43,684 bases of DNA from a virus, in the IMG/VR virus record IMGVR_UViG_3300022074_000101, positions 1-43,684 of that record; one strand, 5' to 3'. The notes under the pieces are model-generated. The model made no database searches. It was not told the origin of the DNA and was given only the letters and a program-made list of their open reading frames with translations. The position numbers were made by a program, and so were the translations under genes. Positions 8,337 to 16,221 of the stretch are shown here, in pieces; position 1 is the stretch's first letter, and every line of letters begins with the position of its first letter.

Positions 8337-9201
8337 CACAGTCTCCTTTTAGGATTTTGGTGAGTTTTGTCATTGAATCAATGACATCCTTTTGCTCATC
8401 GCCAACCTCACGCTGGTCTAAAGCCTTAAACACGGCATTTGCCGCGACTTTTGCCTCGCTTCTGGAAAGCTCTCCTGCATCCCGCAGAACCTCCTCCCAT
8501 TCACGAACCGTGCGCTGCTCACCCTTAACCGCCTGAACCCTTGCGCGTTGGTTCATTGGGAAGGTGACAGCACTAATCTCCATAAGGTCGACTTCTTTGA
8601 GCATACGCTTTTTGCCACGCTCATCGTACATCGCACCCTTTGGAGAAACTCTATAACCAATAGATAGGCCATCAATGGCCCCCATCTTCATAAGCTCATA
8701 AACCTCACGGCCTTTCTGGGTTCCCATTGCTAGGCGACCCTTGACTCGCAAGCCCTTACGATCTTCAATAATTTCATCAAATACGCCTATTGGCTCATCC
8801 GCTTTGTGCTGATAAAGCAACTTTACGCCCTTTGCGCCTTTGCTTGCTATGGATTTAGCGAAAGCCCCCTCAACCATGACATCGCCGCCAAGGTCTTTGT
8901 TTCCGAAGATTGAGCCGTATCCTGAAAATACACCTTTTTCTTCATCATTCTCGTCATGATAAGCCTTTAGCTCTGCGCGAATATCTAGGGTTTCTGTTTT
9001 AAGCTCCTCAAATTCATTTTCAATGAACTCGGTCACTTCATCCATATCAGTCTCCTTTTTGCCGCCATCGCGGAAACTGCTAAGACAGACAGCAACCCTC
9101 TGGTCACGCTGGGCATACTCAGCTTGCATGGTATCGCTGTCCATGCACCGTTCCATAAAATCAGATTCGCTTTCACCACCACTAGGCTTTGGGATCGGCA
9201 T
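8329..9201 (-). CDS. HK97-type prohead protease with N-terminal Cys-motif extension
   Basis: A 290-residue protein. I choose ATG 9201 because GGAG sits 6 nt before it, whereas it directly abuts an ATG at 9207. Residues 1-50 (SGESESDFMERCMDSDTM, then RVAVCLSSFRDG) are a small domain often fused ahead of phage proteases. The U35/HK97 protease core follows: VFSGYGSIFGNKDLGGDVMV with the GAFAKSI phrase, LLYQHKADEPIGVFDE carrying the catalytic-type His, and IDGLSIGYRVSP with the catalytic-type Ser. It matures the capsid by cleaving the delta domain. The last third is helical. A promoter lies directly upstream, so protease and capsid may be transcribed separately from terminase. Confidence 0.93.
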   Translation of the reverse strand: MPIPKPSGGESESDFMERCMDSDTMQAEYAQRDQRVAVCLSSFRDGGKKETDMDEVTEFIENEFEELKTETLDIRAELKAYHDENDEEKGVFSGYGSIFGNKDLGGDVMVEGAFAKSIASKGAKGVKLLYQHKADEPIGVFDEIIEDRKGLRVKGRLAMGTQKGREVYELMKMGAIDGLSIGYRVSPKGAMYDERGKKRMLKEVDLMEISAVTFPMNQRARVQAVKGEQRTVREWEEVLRDAGELSRSEAKVAANAVFKALDQREVGDEQKDVIDSMTKLTKILKGDCDV

Positions 9202-9223
9202 AAGCATCTCCTAAAATTACTAC

Positions 9224-9252
9224 ATCATACACTCTGCTGAAAAATATGACAA
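9224..9252 (-). promoter_or_regulatory. Leftward sigma70-like promoter for protease-capsid genes
   Basis: On the minus strand TTGTCA (9252-9247) and TATGAT (9229-9224) are separated by exactly 17 bp. The ATG of the prohead protease is about 23-28 nt downstream of the -10 box. It lacks both repeated operators found elsewhere in the window, so it may be constitutive or late-activated. Confidence 0.65.
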
Positions 9253-9297
9253 CATATAGTGGTTGAGCAATTTTTTTGTCTATTGAGTGTTTTTATT

Positions 9298-9368
9298 GTT
9301 GACAATAGTAAACAGCATCCCTATATTAACAGGGTAAGCAGTTAACAACACAAACCACGGAGACCACG
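9298..9368 (+). promoter_or_regulatory. Early-type promoter with 16-bp dyad operator and ACCACGGAGACC leader
   Basis: The dyad GTTGACAATAGTAAAC (9298-9313) contains the -35 TTGACA (9299-9304). A 17-bp spacer leads to TATATT (9322-9327), close to the sigma70 consensus. The leader ACCACGGAGACC (9354-9365) carries the ribosome-binding site GGAG and ends 3 nt before ATG 9369. This is one of five near-identical promoter modules in the window and the best match at the -10 box. Confidence 0.8.
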
Positions 9369-9584
9369 ATGAAATTCGCAGCTTTTAAAAGAACAGTTGA
9401 AAACGCAACTCAAACTGAGCGTCAAGAGATTTTGTCTCGCCACCTTCGCACTACACCGGATATGATTGCTAGACATGATGCGGAACACACACACCTTCTG
9501 AATGCTGATAAGGTTCGCAAGGGATTGGTAAGGTGGAACAAGATGGTAAACGACCTAGCCTTCAAGTATGGCGTTACTGCTTAA
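9369..9584 (+). CDS. Small early protein of unknown function (moron-like)
   Basis: A 71-residue basic helical protein beginning MKFAAFKRTVENATQTERQE. It has no recognised domain, membrane segment or cysteine. Phrases such as RHLRTTPDMIARHDAEHTHL suggest a His-rich helix bundle. The start is well supported by the conserved leader and GGAG. It stands alone on the plus strand, with its own early-type promoter, between two minus-strand late genes, and ends 4 nt into the convergent gene at 9581. That placement is typical of a moron: a separately transcribed early gene inserted in a structural cluster. A host-takeover or regulatory role is plausible but unproven. Confidence 0.75.
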   Translation: MKFAAFKRTVENATQTERQEILSRHLRTTPDMIARHDAEHTHLLNADKVRKGLVRWNKMVNDLAFKYGVTA

Positions 9585-9802
9585 ACAAAAGCATCGTCCG
9601 GAACATTCAGCCCTAAACGCTCCACTAGATTGTCACGGTCTAGTGGAGTTTCTGCTTGTATCGCCTGTTTAACAATTCGGACGTATTCACGGGTGGTCTG
9701 ATCATCAAGTGGCATATTGAATATCCGAATATCTTCTGTGCCAAACACATCAAAATACTCTTCAATTAGATCATCAATTATAGTTGCATTCCTGAAGCTC
9801 AT
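9581..9802 (-). CDS. Small acidic protein downstream of MuF-metallopeptidase
   Basis: A 73-residue acidic protein beginning MSFRNATIIDDLIEEYFDVF, with no recognised family. Its ATG overlaps the stop of the MuF fusion by 4 nt (ATGA), so the two are co-translated. In MuF polymorphic-toxin systems the gene right after the toxin commonly encodes a cognate immunity protein, and a small acidic protein fits. It could equally be a minor virion protein. The sequence has two Asp/Glu-rich helices and a C-terminal LGLNVPDDAFV. Assignment as an immunity protein is inference from position. Confidence 0.6.
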   Translation of the reverse strand: MSFRNATIIDDLIEEYFDVFGTEDIRIFNMPLDDQTTREYVRIVKQAIQAETPLDRDNLVERLGLNVPDDAFV

Positions 9803-11640
9803 TCTGTCATTGCCTCCGCATCTGCCATCTCCGCAAACAACTCATCCATTTTTGCTAATGAGTTGGGGGCTGTGTATTGCAAGAACTTGCGCCATGTCTT
9901 TGCCCTATCACCACCCATCAACGCTGTATAGTTAGCCATCATCTCGGTTGTGTGAGCCTCAGTTATACCACGTTTGATAGCTCTGCGCTTGTTTAAGTAT
10001 GATTTGCCGTGACCCTGCCCAACCACTGCATTTGACATGGCCTCAAGAAAATCCGTAAACATAAGCCCTTCACGGTCATGAGAATAATTTATTAGCCAAT
10101 TGCCATAACCAATCTCTGTATCTGACCCAATTCTGTTTGCCTTCAAATCGTTCAAGAAAAACACAAACCGCTCTTTTTGAGTCTCATTATCATTTACTAT
10201 ATTAAGCAGACCCTTCGGACCTCCGCTTCTGATCTGACCTTTTTTATTTTTACCGTCACCAAACATTTTTACAATATCATCTAAGGTAAACGGTGTTCCT
10301 GCCAGCGTATCGTTAATGATGCTTTCATCAATATTTGTTTCTCTTAGCCATTGAGAAAAACCATCCCTATCAGATTCAACCATACTTCTTAACCTACGAT
10401 CAGGAGGCAGATAGTTTAATCTGTTATACGACTCCATGTTAATTGCAATGCCATTGGCTTTCATAAAATCCATAAAGTCACTATCAGCTTTTTCATTTAT
10501 TGCTTTGCGTTTTGCCCTACTATACATTTTCCTATCTTTTAGAGCATCATCTACCACATCTTCAGAAATAGCGCGGCCTCCCCTCAGGTGACGACCCATT
10601 GCAAAATCTATATGATGCCCATACTCATGCCGCCAAATGGTTGACTCGCCTATAGGCAGATCAACCAAATCTTTATCAGCGTGCATTGCTATTCTGTTTG
10701 CTGAATAATACGCTCTTTTGGCATTCATTATAACGCCAGCAAGAGCAGCGGTGTTTCTTATCACTGATCTAATCGTGCCTGACTTTTGCCAATCACCGAT
10801 GTTGTGGAACTTTTCTTCAAACTCGCTGGTATTTCCCCAAGGACTTTGAATAGGCTTTGCGGCTACTGGTGGTTGATCATCAACAAAGACATCATCTTCT
10901 GGAGTGACATACAGAGTTACACATCTACAGTTGATGGTGTTATGAGGCCCACCTCTGGGGTCTCCTGTATACCCCATAGCCACACCGCCTATTACAAAAT
11001 CCTCATCTAACTCAACCTCAGTACCATTAGCTGCCGCATGAGTTGGGCGTGATCTTAAATCAGCAGTAGCAACCCATCGTTTTTTTTGATTGGGTATTTT
11101 CAGACCGGCATTTACTTCATGGTTAGCATAACTAGCCGCTGAATGAGTTTCAGTTCTTGCTATGGTTGCACTTCTAAATTTGCTGAATGATCCACGCTGG
11201 CTTTCATATATGTTTTTTCCAATAACGGACACGCCAAGGCCATCAGCCTCACCAGACTTTATGACCCTGCGTATCTGATTCATCGTTGTGTTGCTTATTT
11301 GAGTGACCCTGACGGCACCGTACTGACTTATGTACTGCTGTATCAAAGCCTCAAACTGGCTATCAGCCTTTTGATTACGCAACACTCTGAGGCCAAACGC
11401 ATCAATTACCGCTCTGTAGTGGCTTGTAAGTGCGGATGCTACCTTACTGGCCACCTCTTGATCCGTTTTTATAATTCGCCCTGCTTGCGTATACTCTAGT
11501 CTTGCTTGCTGCCCCGCTTCAGCAAATACAGTTTGCATTTGTAATCGTAGCTTACGTTCAAACCCAAGGCGCAGCCTTGTTTGCTCTATAAACTCTTTGC
11601 GTACAGATACCCTCTGTCGCGCTGCTTTTTCCGCAAGCAT
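9799..11640 (-). CDS. MuF-family minor head protein fused to a zinc metallopeptidase-like domain
   Basis: A 613-residue protein. Residues 150-245 hold the MuF head-morphogenesis domain: TIARTETHSAASYANHE, KRWVATADLRSRPTHAAANG and NTINCRCVTLYV. Standard MuF proteins end soon after this, but here about 360 residues follow. They contain HEYGH at 338-342 (HExxH zincin motif) and TEMMANY near 565-571, whose Glu could be a third zinc ligand. In temperate phages MuF is known to carry polymorphic toxin domains injected with DNA or released. Here the C-terminal part may be such an effector or a virion protease. It overlaps the portal stop and the small downstream gene. Confidence 0.88.
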   Translation of the reverse strand: MLAEKAARQRVSVRKEFIEQTRLRLGFERKLRLQMQTVFAEAGQQARLEYTQAGRIIKTDQEVASKVASALTSHYRAVIDAFGLRVLRNQKADSQFEALIQQYISQYGAVRVTQISNTTMNQIRRVIKSGEADGLGVSVIGKNIYESQRGSFSKFRSATIARTETHSAASYANHEVNAGLKIPNQKKRWVATADLRSRPTHAAANGTEVELDEDFVIGGVAMGYTGDPRGGPHNTINCRCVTLYVTPEDDVFVDDQPPVAAKPIQSPWGNTSEFEEKFHNIGDWQKSGTIRSVIRNTAALAGVIMNAKRAYYSANRIAMHADKDLVDLPIGESTIWRHEYGHHIDFAMGRHLRGGRAISEDVVDDALKDRKMYSRAKRKAINEKADSDFMDFMKANGIAINMESYNRLNYLPPDRRLRSMVESDRDGFSQWLRETNIDESIINDTLAGTPFTLDDIVKMFGDGKNKKGQIRSGGPKGLLNIVNDNETQKERFVFFLNDLKANRIGSDTEIGYGNWLINYSHDREGLMFTDFLEAMSNAVVGQGHGKSYLNKRRAIKRGITEAHTTEMMANYTALMGGDRAKTWRKFLQYTAPNSLAKMDELFAEMADAEAMTE

Positions 11641-13859
11641 CAGTCACCCGTTCTAAGTGGATGGCCCTTTGGTAACAAGTCTGTGTCAAACTTGCCGCTT
11701 TTAAACCTACCTGTGCGTACAGCTCTTAAAAATGAATTTACCCTCGCATACGCCCACTGGTCACTGCTACTTACATTCGGCCTCACAGACTGAGGGTTCG
11801 TATTGTAAGCCCCCACACCCCTCCGAAACACCGCCTCAAGCATACGCTGGGTTACACGCTTGCCCTTCTTGTCTCCGTGCTTGTCGTTATGCTCTTTGAC
11901 TTTGTTGGCGAGACCCTTTTTCACAGCTTCACTAACTTTGGCCTTTTGATCTAAATCACAATCAGCAATTGATGACGATAGCATATCTGCAAAAATTTCT
12001 TGTTTGCCATCACGCTCCTTGTCTAACTGAGCGGCTTTTCTTCTTGCCCATGTCTGGCCGCTATCGCCGCCCCACAATAGCCAAGCTATTTTTCCGGCAC
12101 TTGGATAGCCTTCCTCTCCCTGCCTAAAGCCTGTGGCCCTTTTATCAACCTCATGACGACTAAAGAATGAGTGCATACGCCTTACTGTGCGGGGGGACAG
12201 TCTTTCTTTGGATACAAGTTGGACTGCTCTTGCGACACCAACCTCTGTTCCTCCTCTGTTAAATTCTTTTCGCATGGCAAGGCCGCGTTCAGCCTCTTTC
12301 GCCATTGCGTCAGTAGGCGTTGTGTCAACATCACTCTCTGCCTTTGCATCATCACCGATAGCCTCACTTGTTAAACGATCATAATCGTCATGCGATTCAC
12401 AGGGCATAAAGACCAAACCGTTTGCCGTTTCATGTGAGTGAAAGCCAACACAACCTATTTGCTCTGCCCTGTCTTCTGCTTCCTCTTGGGTTGTAAAAAC
12501 ATCCTTGTCAGTCTCTCGCTTTACGGCATCGGATTTTTGCCAAGATTCTCCAAGTATTTCCGTATCACCGTAAGCACTCTTTCCATCATCTTCCGCATCT
12601 GTCCCCTCCGCTGGCGCGACCTCTGTTGATCCCAAGGGAAAAAGATTAGCCGCGATAAAGACATCATCACCCCCTGTGATTGGCTCCATACCAAGCCGCT
12701 CTCTTGCTTCATTGCGTGATATGATACCCTCTCTCACAGCAGACACCACGTTCTCATAGATACGGCGTCTTCTCTCAGTCATAGCTGGGATTGCTTCAAA
12801 GTCATAAGCTATACGGATATCATCACCGTACATTGGAGCCAGCCATTCATTGAAGTCTGACTCTACTCGTTGTGCTAATGGGATTATTGTTTCTTCATAC
12901 AGAGCCAAACGAGCCTCTTGTACGTTGGCGTATGTCTGTGCGTCTGGAATGCCGATAAGCTGGCTTGGGATACCAAAGCAAAGCGCAATATCTTTTGCCG
13001 CTATGTGTTTCTGTTGCAAGAAATCCATATCCCTTGGGGACAGGCCCATTTCCTTCCAATCAAAATCCCCCTCAAGCAGCAAAGGTCTGCCCGCATTATC
13101 GCTGCCTTGGAACCGTGAACGCATATCATCATTAAGCTGCTGTCGCTGCCCATCACTTAGCTGCACAGGCATTCCACGGTCATCAGATGGCTTGAATACA
13201 ATAGCACCAGTAGGCCGTGCGCCGTTCCTTAACAGGGCTATGTTGTGTTTATTGATCTCATTATGGTTATCAATATCTACGGCTGCGGCCATGATTGGAG
13301 AGAGGCCATAATAATCATCAAGAGGATTCCACATTTTGAGATGCTTGACCTCTGATTCACCTGTGGTTGGGTCTACATCATAAGTGTTGATGATCTTGCC
13401 TGATATTACATATTCATATCCTGCTGGCATTGCAGTCTTACTGGGCTTAACCCTCATGCGATCCGGCCTTAACAGATGCAACTCTCTTGGTGTGCCAGCT
13501 ACATCATTGCGGATTGCGTAGCTATTGCCGCCAAGAAGCAAGTATGAATATAGCCCTTGGAAATACTCCACCCCTGCCTGTTGTGGATTGGGTCTTTTGA
13601 GCAAGCTCAATATTGGATGCTCATCAAGCTCCGTTTCGCCTTGATAAGCCTTGAAAGGTATAGCGGAAGCACCATTAGCTATTTCATTTACGCATCGGTA
13701 AACGATGGCGTTCTGTTGATAACCCTCACTGGCGTAGGTTTCGTAGTTGTCGCGCCTGTAGTGGTAAGTGTTTGTCGTGCTTAATACGACTTGCGGTGCT
13801 TCTTTTGTTTCTTGTGGGGTGTTAAGAAACGCCCTAACTCTATCCCTGATGCTAGCCAT
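11640..13859 (-). CDS. Portal protein, HK97 family, with long C-terminal extension
   Basis: About 739 residues from ATG 13859, which overlaps the terL stop (TAATG) and has GGAG upstream; an in-frame TTG lies five codons earlier. Residues 20-410 are a classic HK97-type portal: QQNAIVYRCVNEIANGASAI, YLLLGGNSYAIRND, MWNPLDDYYGLSPI and IPSQLIGIPDAQTYAN. It forms the 12-mer DNA channel at the head vertex. Residues from about 520 carry two extra blocks: LSPRTVRRMHSFFSRHEVDK with WLLWGGDSGQTWARRKA, and RRGVGAYNTNPQSVRP (DUF5824-like) ending in DLLPKGHP. Such blocks are found in other phage head or protease genes. The fusion makes this portal much longer than the usual 400-450 residues. Confidence 0.93.
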   Translation of the reverse strand: MASIRDRVRAFLNTPQETKEAPQVVLSTTNTYHYRRDNYETYASEGYQQNAIVYRCVNEIANGASAIPFKAYQGETELDEHPILSLLKRPNPQQAGVEYFQGLYSYLLLGGNSYAIRNDVAGTPRELHLLRPDRMRVKPSKTAMPAGYEYVISGKIINTYDVDPTTGESEVKHLKMWNPLDDYYGLSPIMAAAVDIDNHNEINKHNIALLRNGARPTGAIVFKPSDDRGMPVQLSDGQRQQLNDDMRSRFQGSDNAGRPLLLEGDFDWKEMGLSPRDMDFLQQKHIAAKDIALCFGIPSQLIGIPDAQTYANVQEARLALYEETIIPLAQRVESDFNEWLAPMYGDDIRIAYDFEAIPAMTERRRRIYENVVSAVREGIISRNEARERLGMEPITGGDDVFIAANLFPLGSTEVAPAEGTDAEDDGKSAYGDTEILGESWQKSDAVKRETDKDVFTTQEEAEDRAEQIGCVGFHSHETANGLVFMPCESHDDYDRLTSEAIGDDAKAESDVDTTPTDAMAKEAERGLAMRKEFNRGGTEVGVARAVQLVSKERLSPRTVRRMHSFFSRHEVDKRATGFRQGEEGYPSAGKIAWLLWGGDSGQTWARRKAAQLDKERDGKQEIFADMLSSSIADCDLDQKAKVSEAVKKGLANKVKEHNDKHGDKKGKRVTQRMLEAVFRRGVGAYNTNPQSVRPNVSSSDQWAYARVNSFLRAVRTGRFKSGKFDTDLLPKGHPLRTGD

Positions 13860-15190
13860 TAACTGATTCTCCAATACGCCTTCCCACTGGACTGGCTTAG
13901 TTCTGTTAATGCCCAGACTAAGGCATCAAGTCTATCTGGCGACTGCCTACTCCCAACGGAATATGAACACATCTGCTCCTCAAGCTCAGAAAAGACCCCT
14001 GCATGAGAAACCTTTTTTTGTTCATATAAGGCCGCTATCGGCTCTGCCCTTATTAACTTACCCCGCGCTGCGTGGACGGAAGTATAAGGGACTTCTGAAT
14101 CAATATTTCTTATCAATCTTTCAACTAAATCACCACCATTGTTGGTCTCCGCTACTATTCTATCAGCATTGTGCCTATAGTAACAGTCAACAGCCATACG
14201 GCCCCAACCATCTGGTGTCATCCTACCAGATTCATCAGCAATGACATAGTATCTTCCATTTGATGCCCTGCCACACACCACAATTCCAGTCTCATCTGAG
14301 TTCTGGCCGCTAGTTACCGCCGGATCAATTGCTACAATCACACGCTCAAAATACGGCACATCTTGAGGCTGTACTCTAGAATCATCAATCATTGAGTAGC
14401 TCCAAAGCGCACCCTCTGTATCATCAAGAACCTCAGCGTAAAGCTCCTGCCTACCTAATCTGGTGTCACCGTACTTTTCTTTAAGCTGCTCCAATGCTGC
14501 TGGCGCAAGATTGGCTGCGTTCTCAAATGTGCTTCCTCTTGTAACGAGAACATTTTTGCGTTTTAGCAAACTCTTTATAAGCGGCGTAGGCTTTGGCGTT
14601 GTTGTTATCACGCATCTGGGGTTTTGACCCAAACGCAAGCCAAACATTAGCTGGTCAAATGTTTCTGGGTAAAACCAAGCCGCCAACTCATCGCACCAAG
14701 CCCTATGAAATTGCGGCCCCCTCAAACGATCTGGTTCGGTCGCAGAAAAGCCCATTATCTTAGAGCCGTTGTACAATCTTATTTCTTGATTGGCAGCATT
14801 ATACCCCTGCCCCCTGCCTTCTAACAAAAGTTCCTTTGGTATGTTTTGAAGTATTCCTGATACGCCTCCGAAGGCCACTCGCCGCAAGTCTCCGAAGGTA
14901 GGCACAACAACTGCCACCTGAACCTCTGGGTTGTGTAAGGCGTATGTAATAACATCCATTGCACCCGTGCGGGTCTTGCCCCAACCGCGACCAGCGAGAA
15001 TCAGCCATATATTCCAATCACCCGCTAGGGGTAGCTGCTCATATCTTGCTACATCAGCCCAATCACTGAATAGTGTGCTTGCCAAGTGCTGCTTTTTGGT
15101 TGGCAAGTCCTTCCAAGTGTCTGATGAGATTGTTGTATGATTCTGGTGCGCTAACATCCGCTGATACCTTTGAAATCTCCTGTGCCTCAC
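13859..15190 (-). CDS. terL: Terminase large subunit
   Basis: A 443-residue protein. Walker A is LAGRGWGKTRTG (about residues 66-77), Walker B-like is FHRAWCDELAAW and the coupling motif is CVITTTPKPTPL. The C-terminal RNase H-like nuclease begins with IVAIDPAVTSGQNSDETG. It cuts concatemers and powers DNA packaging. The start is uncertain: 15190 is GTG, ATG 15157 is also possible, and a start near LPTKKQHLAS cannot be excluded. Either of the first two overlaps terS by about 95-130 nt, which is unusually long. It overlaps the portal start by 1 nt. Confidence 0.94.
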   Translation of the reverse strand: MRHRRFQRYQRMLAHQNHTTISSDTWKDLPTKKQHLASTLFSDWADVARYEQLPLAGDWNIWLILAGRGWGKTRTGAMDVITYALHNPEVQVAVVVPTFGDLRRVAFGGVSGILQNIPKELLLEGRGQGYNAANQEIRLYNGSKIMGFSATEPDRLRGPQFHRAWCDELAAWFYPETFDQLMFGLRLGQNPRCVITTTPKPTPLIKSLLKRKNVLVTRGSTFENAANLAPAALEQLKEKYGDTRLGRQELYAEVLDDTEGALWSYSMIDDSRVQPQDVPYFERVIVAIDPAVTSGQNSDETGIVVCGRASNGRYYVIADESGRMTPDGWGRMAVDCYYRHNADRIVAETNNGGDLVERLIRNIDSEVPYTSVHAARGKLIRAEPIAALYEQKKVSHAGVFSELEEQMCSYSVGSRQSPDRLDALVWALTELSQSSGKAYWRIS

Positions 15191-15629
15191 CTAAAGCTAA
15201 TTTACCAATCTTTTGAGCATTAGCTGTAACGTGAGATAATTCTCTCAATTCTGCTGGGCTTAGTCCTTGGGATTCTGGATTGTTTCTTTCATCCTCCATT
15301 GACCTAGCCAGCTTACGACCAACCCGTGAAAGTAACGCCTGTGCAATTTGCAGACTGTTTTTATCTAGGGCTTGGCTTTCCGCTACCAAATCTCGCAAAC
15401 GAGTTTCCTCTACTTCTTTGCTCATTTTGGATTGGTATTGATTCTTGGCTTTCTGCCAATCTTCTTTATTGGGGTTTGAGTGTCTGTATATTGTCGCCCT
15501 GCTCACATCATGCCGTTTAGCTAATGCTTCAATAGATGGGTAATTTCTTACACCCTCATCATCTATATAGCCCTCAATAAATTCTGCTTTGATTTTCTTT
15601 TTCAGGGCTTCTGTAAACTTGGTAGCCAT
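15063..15629 (-). CDS. terS: Terminase small subunit
   Basis: A 188-residue protein. Residues 25-55 form a helix-turn-helix of resolvase/terminase type (IEALAKRHDVSRATIYRH followed by SNPNKEDW), used to recognise packaging sites. The middle is a charged helical oligomerisation region, and the C-terminus overlaps the start of terL in another frame. It directs the large subunit to phage DNA. It is the first gene of the late operon and is preceded by a promoter with a 13-bp palindrome at the likely transcription start. The Shine-Dalgarno is weak. Confidence 0.88.
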   Translation of the reverse strand: MATKFTEALKKKIKAEFIEGYIDDEGVRNYPSIEALAKRHDVSRATIYRHSNPNKEDWQKAKNQYQSKMSKEVEETRLRDLVAESQALDKNSLQIAQALLSRVGRKLARSMEDERNNPESQGLSPAELRELSHVTANAQKIGKLALGEAQEISKVSADVSAPESYNNLIRHLEGLANQKAALGKHTIQ

Positions 15630-15682
15630 AGCTGTTCGTTATCACTTTTTCTCAAGTTTGTTTCATAAGAGCTTGATGCCCT

Positions 15683-15695
15683 CCCCATATCGGGG
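15683..15695. promoter_or_regulatory. 13-bp palindromic operator upstream of terS
   Basis: CCCCATATCGGGG is a near-perfect inverted repeat. It begins about 6 nt after the -10 box of the terS promoter, so it would cover the transcription start and act as a repression site. Related palindromes are CCCCACTTTGGGG at 27196 and CCCCATTTTGGGA at 20773. Confidence 0.6.
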
Positions 15696-15701
15696 CATTT
15701 T

Positions 15702-15730
15702 ACAGTATCACGATAAACCAACCCTGACAA
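15702..15730 (-). promoter_or_regulatory. Leftward late promoter for terS operon
   Basis: On the minus strand TTGTCA (15730-15725), a 17-bp spacer and TACTGT (15707-15702) make a moderate sigma70-like promoter. The palindrome at 15683-15695 overlaps the expected start of transcription. It would drive terS, terL, portal and MuF. Confidence 0.6.
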
Positions 15731-15734
15731 TGGA

Positions 15735-16112
15735 ATGAACATGATACCATGCCCAAATTGTAGAGGCCGCAACACGCGAACCAATAATAAAGCAGTTACG
15801 CTCTGGCCCAGCCCACAAGTATCTAGATTAAAATTTTGCTTTGATTGCAAATGCGTTTTTGAAACGATTGAGTCCTGCGGCAAGATTGTTAAAGAACATC
15901 TGCCTTCTGAGAAGAGGCAATACAAATTTTTTAATGAGATGAATATGTCTAAAACACTGAGGCAAATGGAAGTAGGTGACTACATGATCCTACCAAATGA
16001 CAAAGGCAGGAAAGCATTTACACAAACAATGAATAAAATTTATGGCACTGGATGCCATAGAACCAGAAGAATAACGAACACAAACAACTATCACTGCATG
16101 AGAATTAAATAA
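15735..16112 (+). CDS. Zinc-ribbon protein, possible transcription regulator
   Basis: A 125-residue protein. The N-terminal domain has CPNC (residues 6-9) and a later CFDC pair around residues 35-38 within KFCFDCKCVFETIE. The pattern resembles NrdR/Ogr-type zinc ribbons. The C-terminal half begins LRQMEVGDYMILP, a phrase known from many small phage proteins, with an aromatic/basic end (CHRTRRITNTNNYHCMRIK). It is divergent from terS and shares the palindrome-containing intergenic region, so it may be co-regulated with the late operon. An Ogr-like late-gene activator is an attractive but unproven idea. Confidence 0.7.
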   Translation: MNMIPCPNCRGRNTRTNNKAVTLWPSPQVSRLKFCFDCKCVFETIESCGKIVKEHLPSEKRQYKFFNEMNMSKTLRQMEVGDYMILPNDKGRKAFTQTMNKIYGTGCHRTRRITNTNNYHCMRIK

Positions 16113-16146
16113 AAATCATGTTTTGATTATTAATGAAAGATAATGT

Positions 16147-16221
16147 GTTGACAGTAGTAAACAGATATGGGATTGTAATTATGTCGAGAGGGGGCAACCC
16201 CTAATAACCACGGAGATCAAA
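16147..16221 (+). promoter_or_regulatory. Early-type promoter with dyad operator, leader hairpin and ACCACGGAGATC leader
   Basis: GTTGACAGTAGTAAAC (16147-16162) is one copy of the repeated dyad with -35 TTGACA inside. The -10 at 17-bp spacing is GATTGT, the weakest of the five. The leader also contains AGGGG-GCAA-CCCCT (16189-16202), a small hairpin seen only here, and ACCACGGAGATC (16207-16218) 3 nt before ATG. Confidence 0.7.

Noticed and set aside
7903-8363. Ser/Leu-rich plus-strand frames opposite capsid coiled coil
   Set aside because: These mirror the Glu/Lys-rich delta domain; composition is that of an antisense artefact.
12850-13311. 153-codon plus-strand frame inside the portal gene
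   Set aside because: It is fully antisense to the conserved portal core, has no family features and no start signal.
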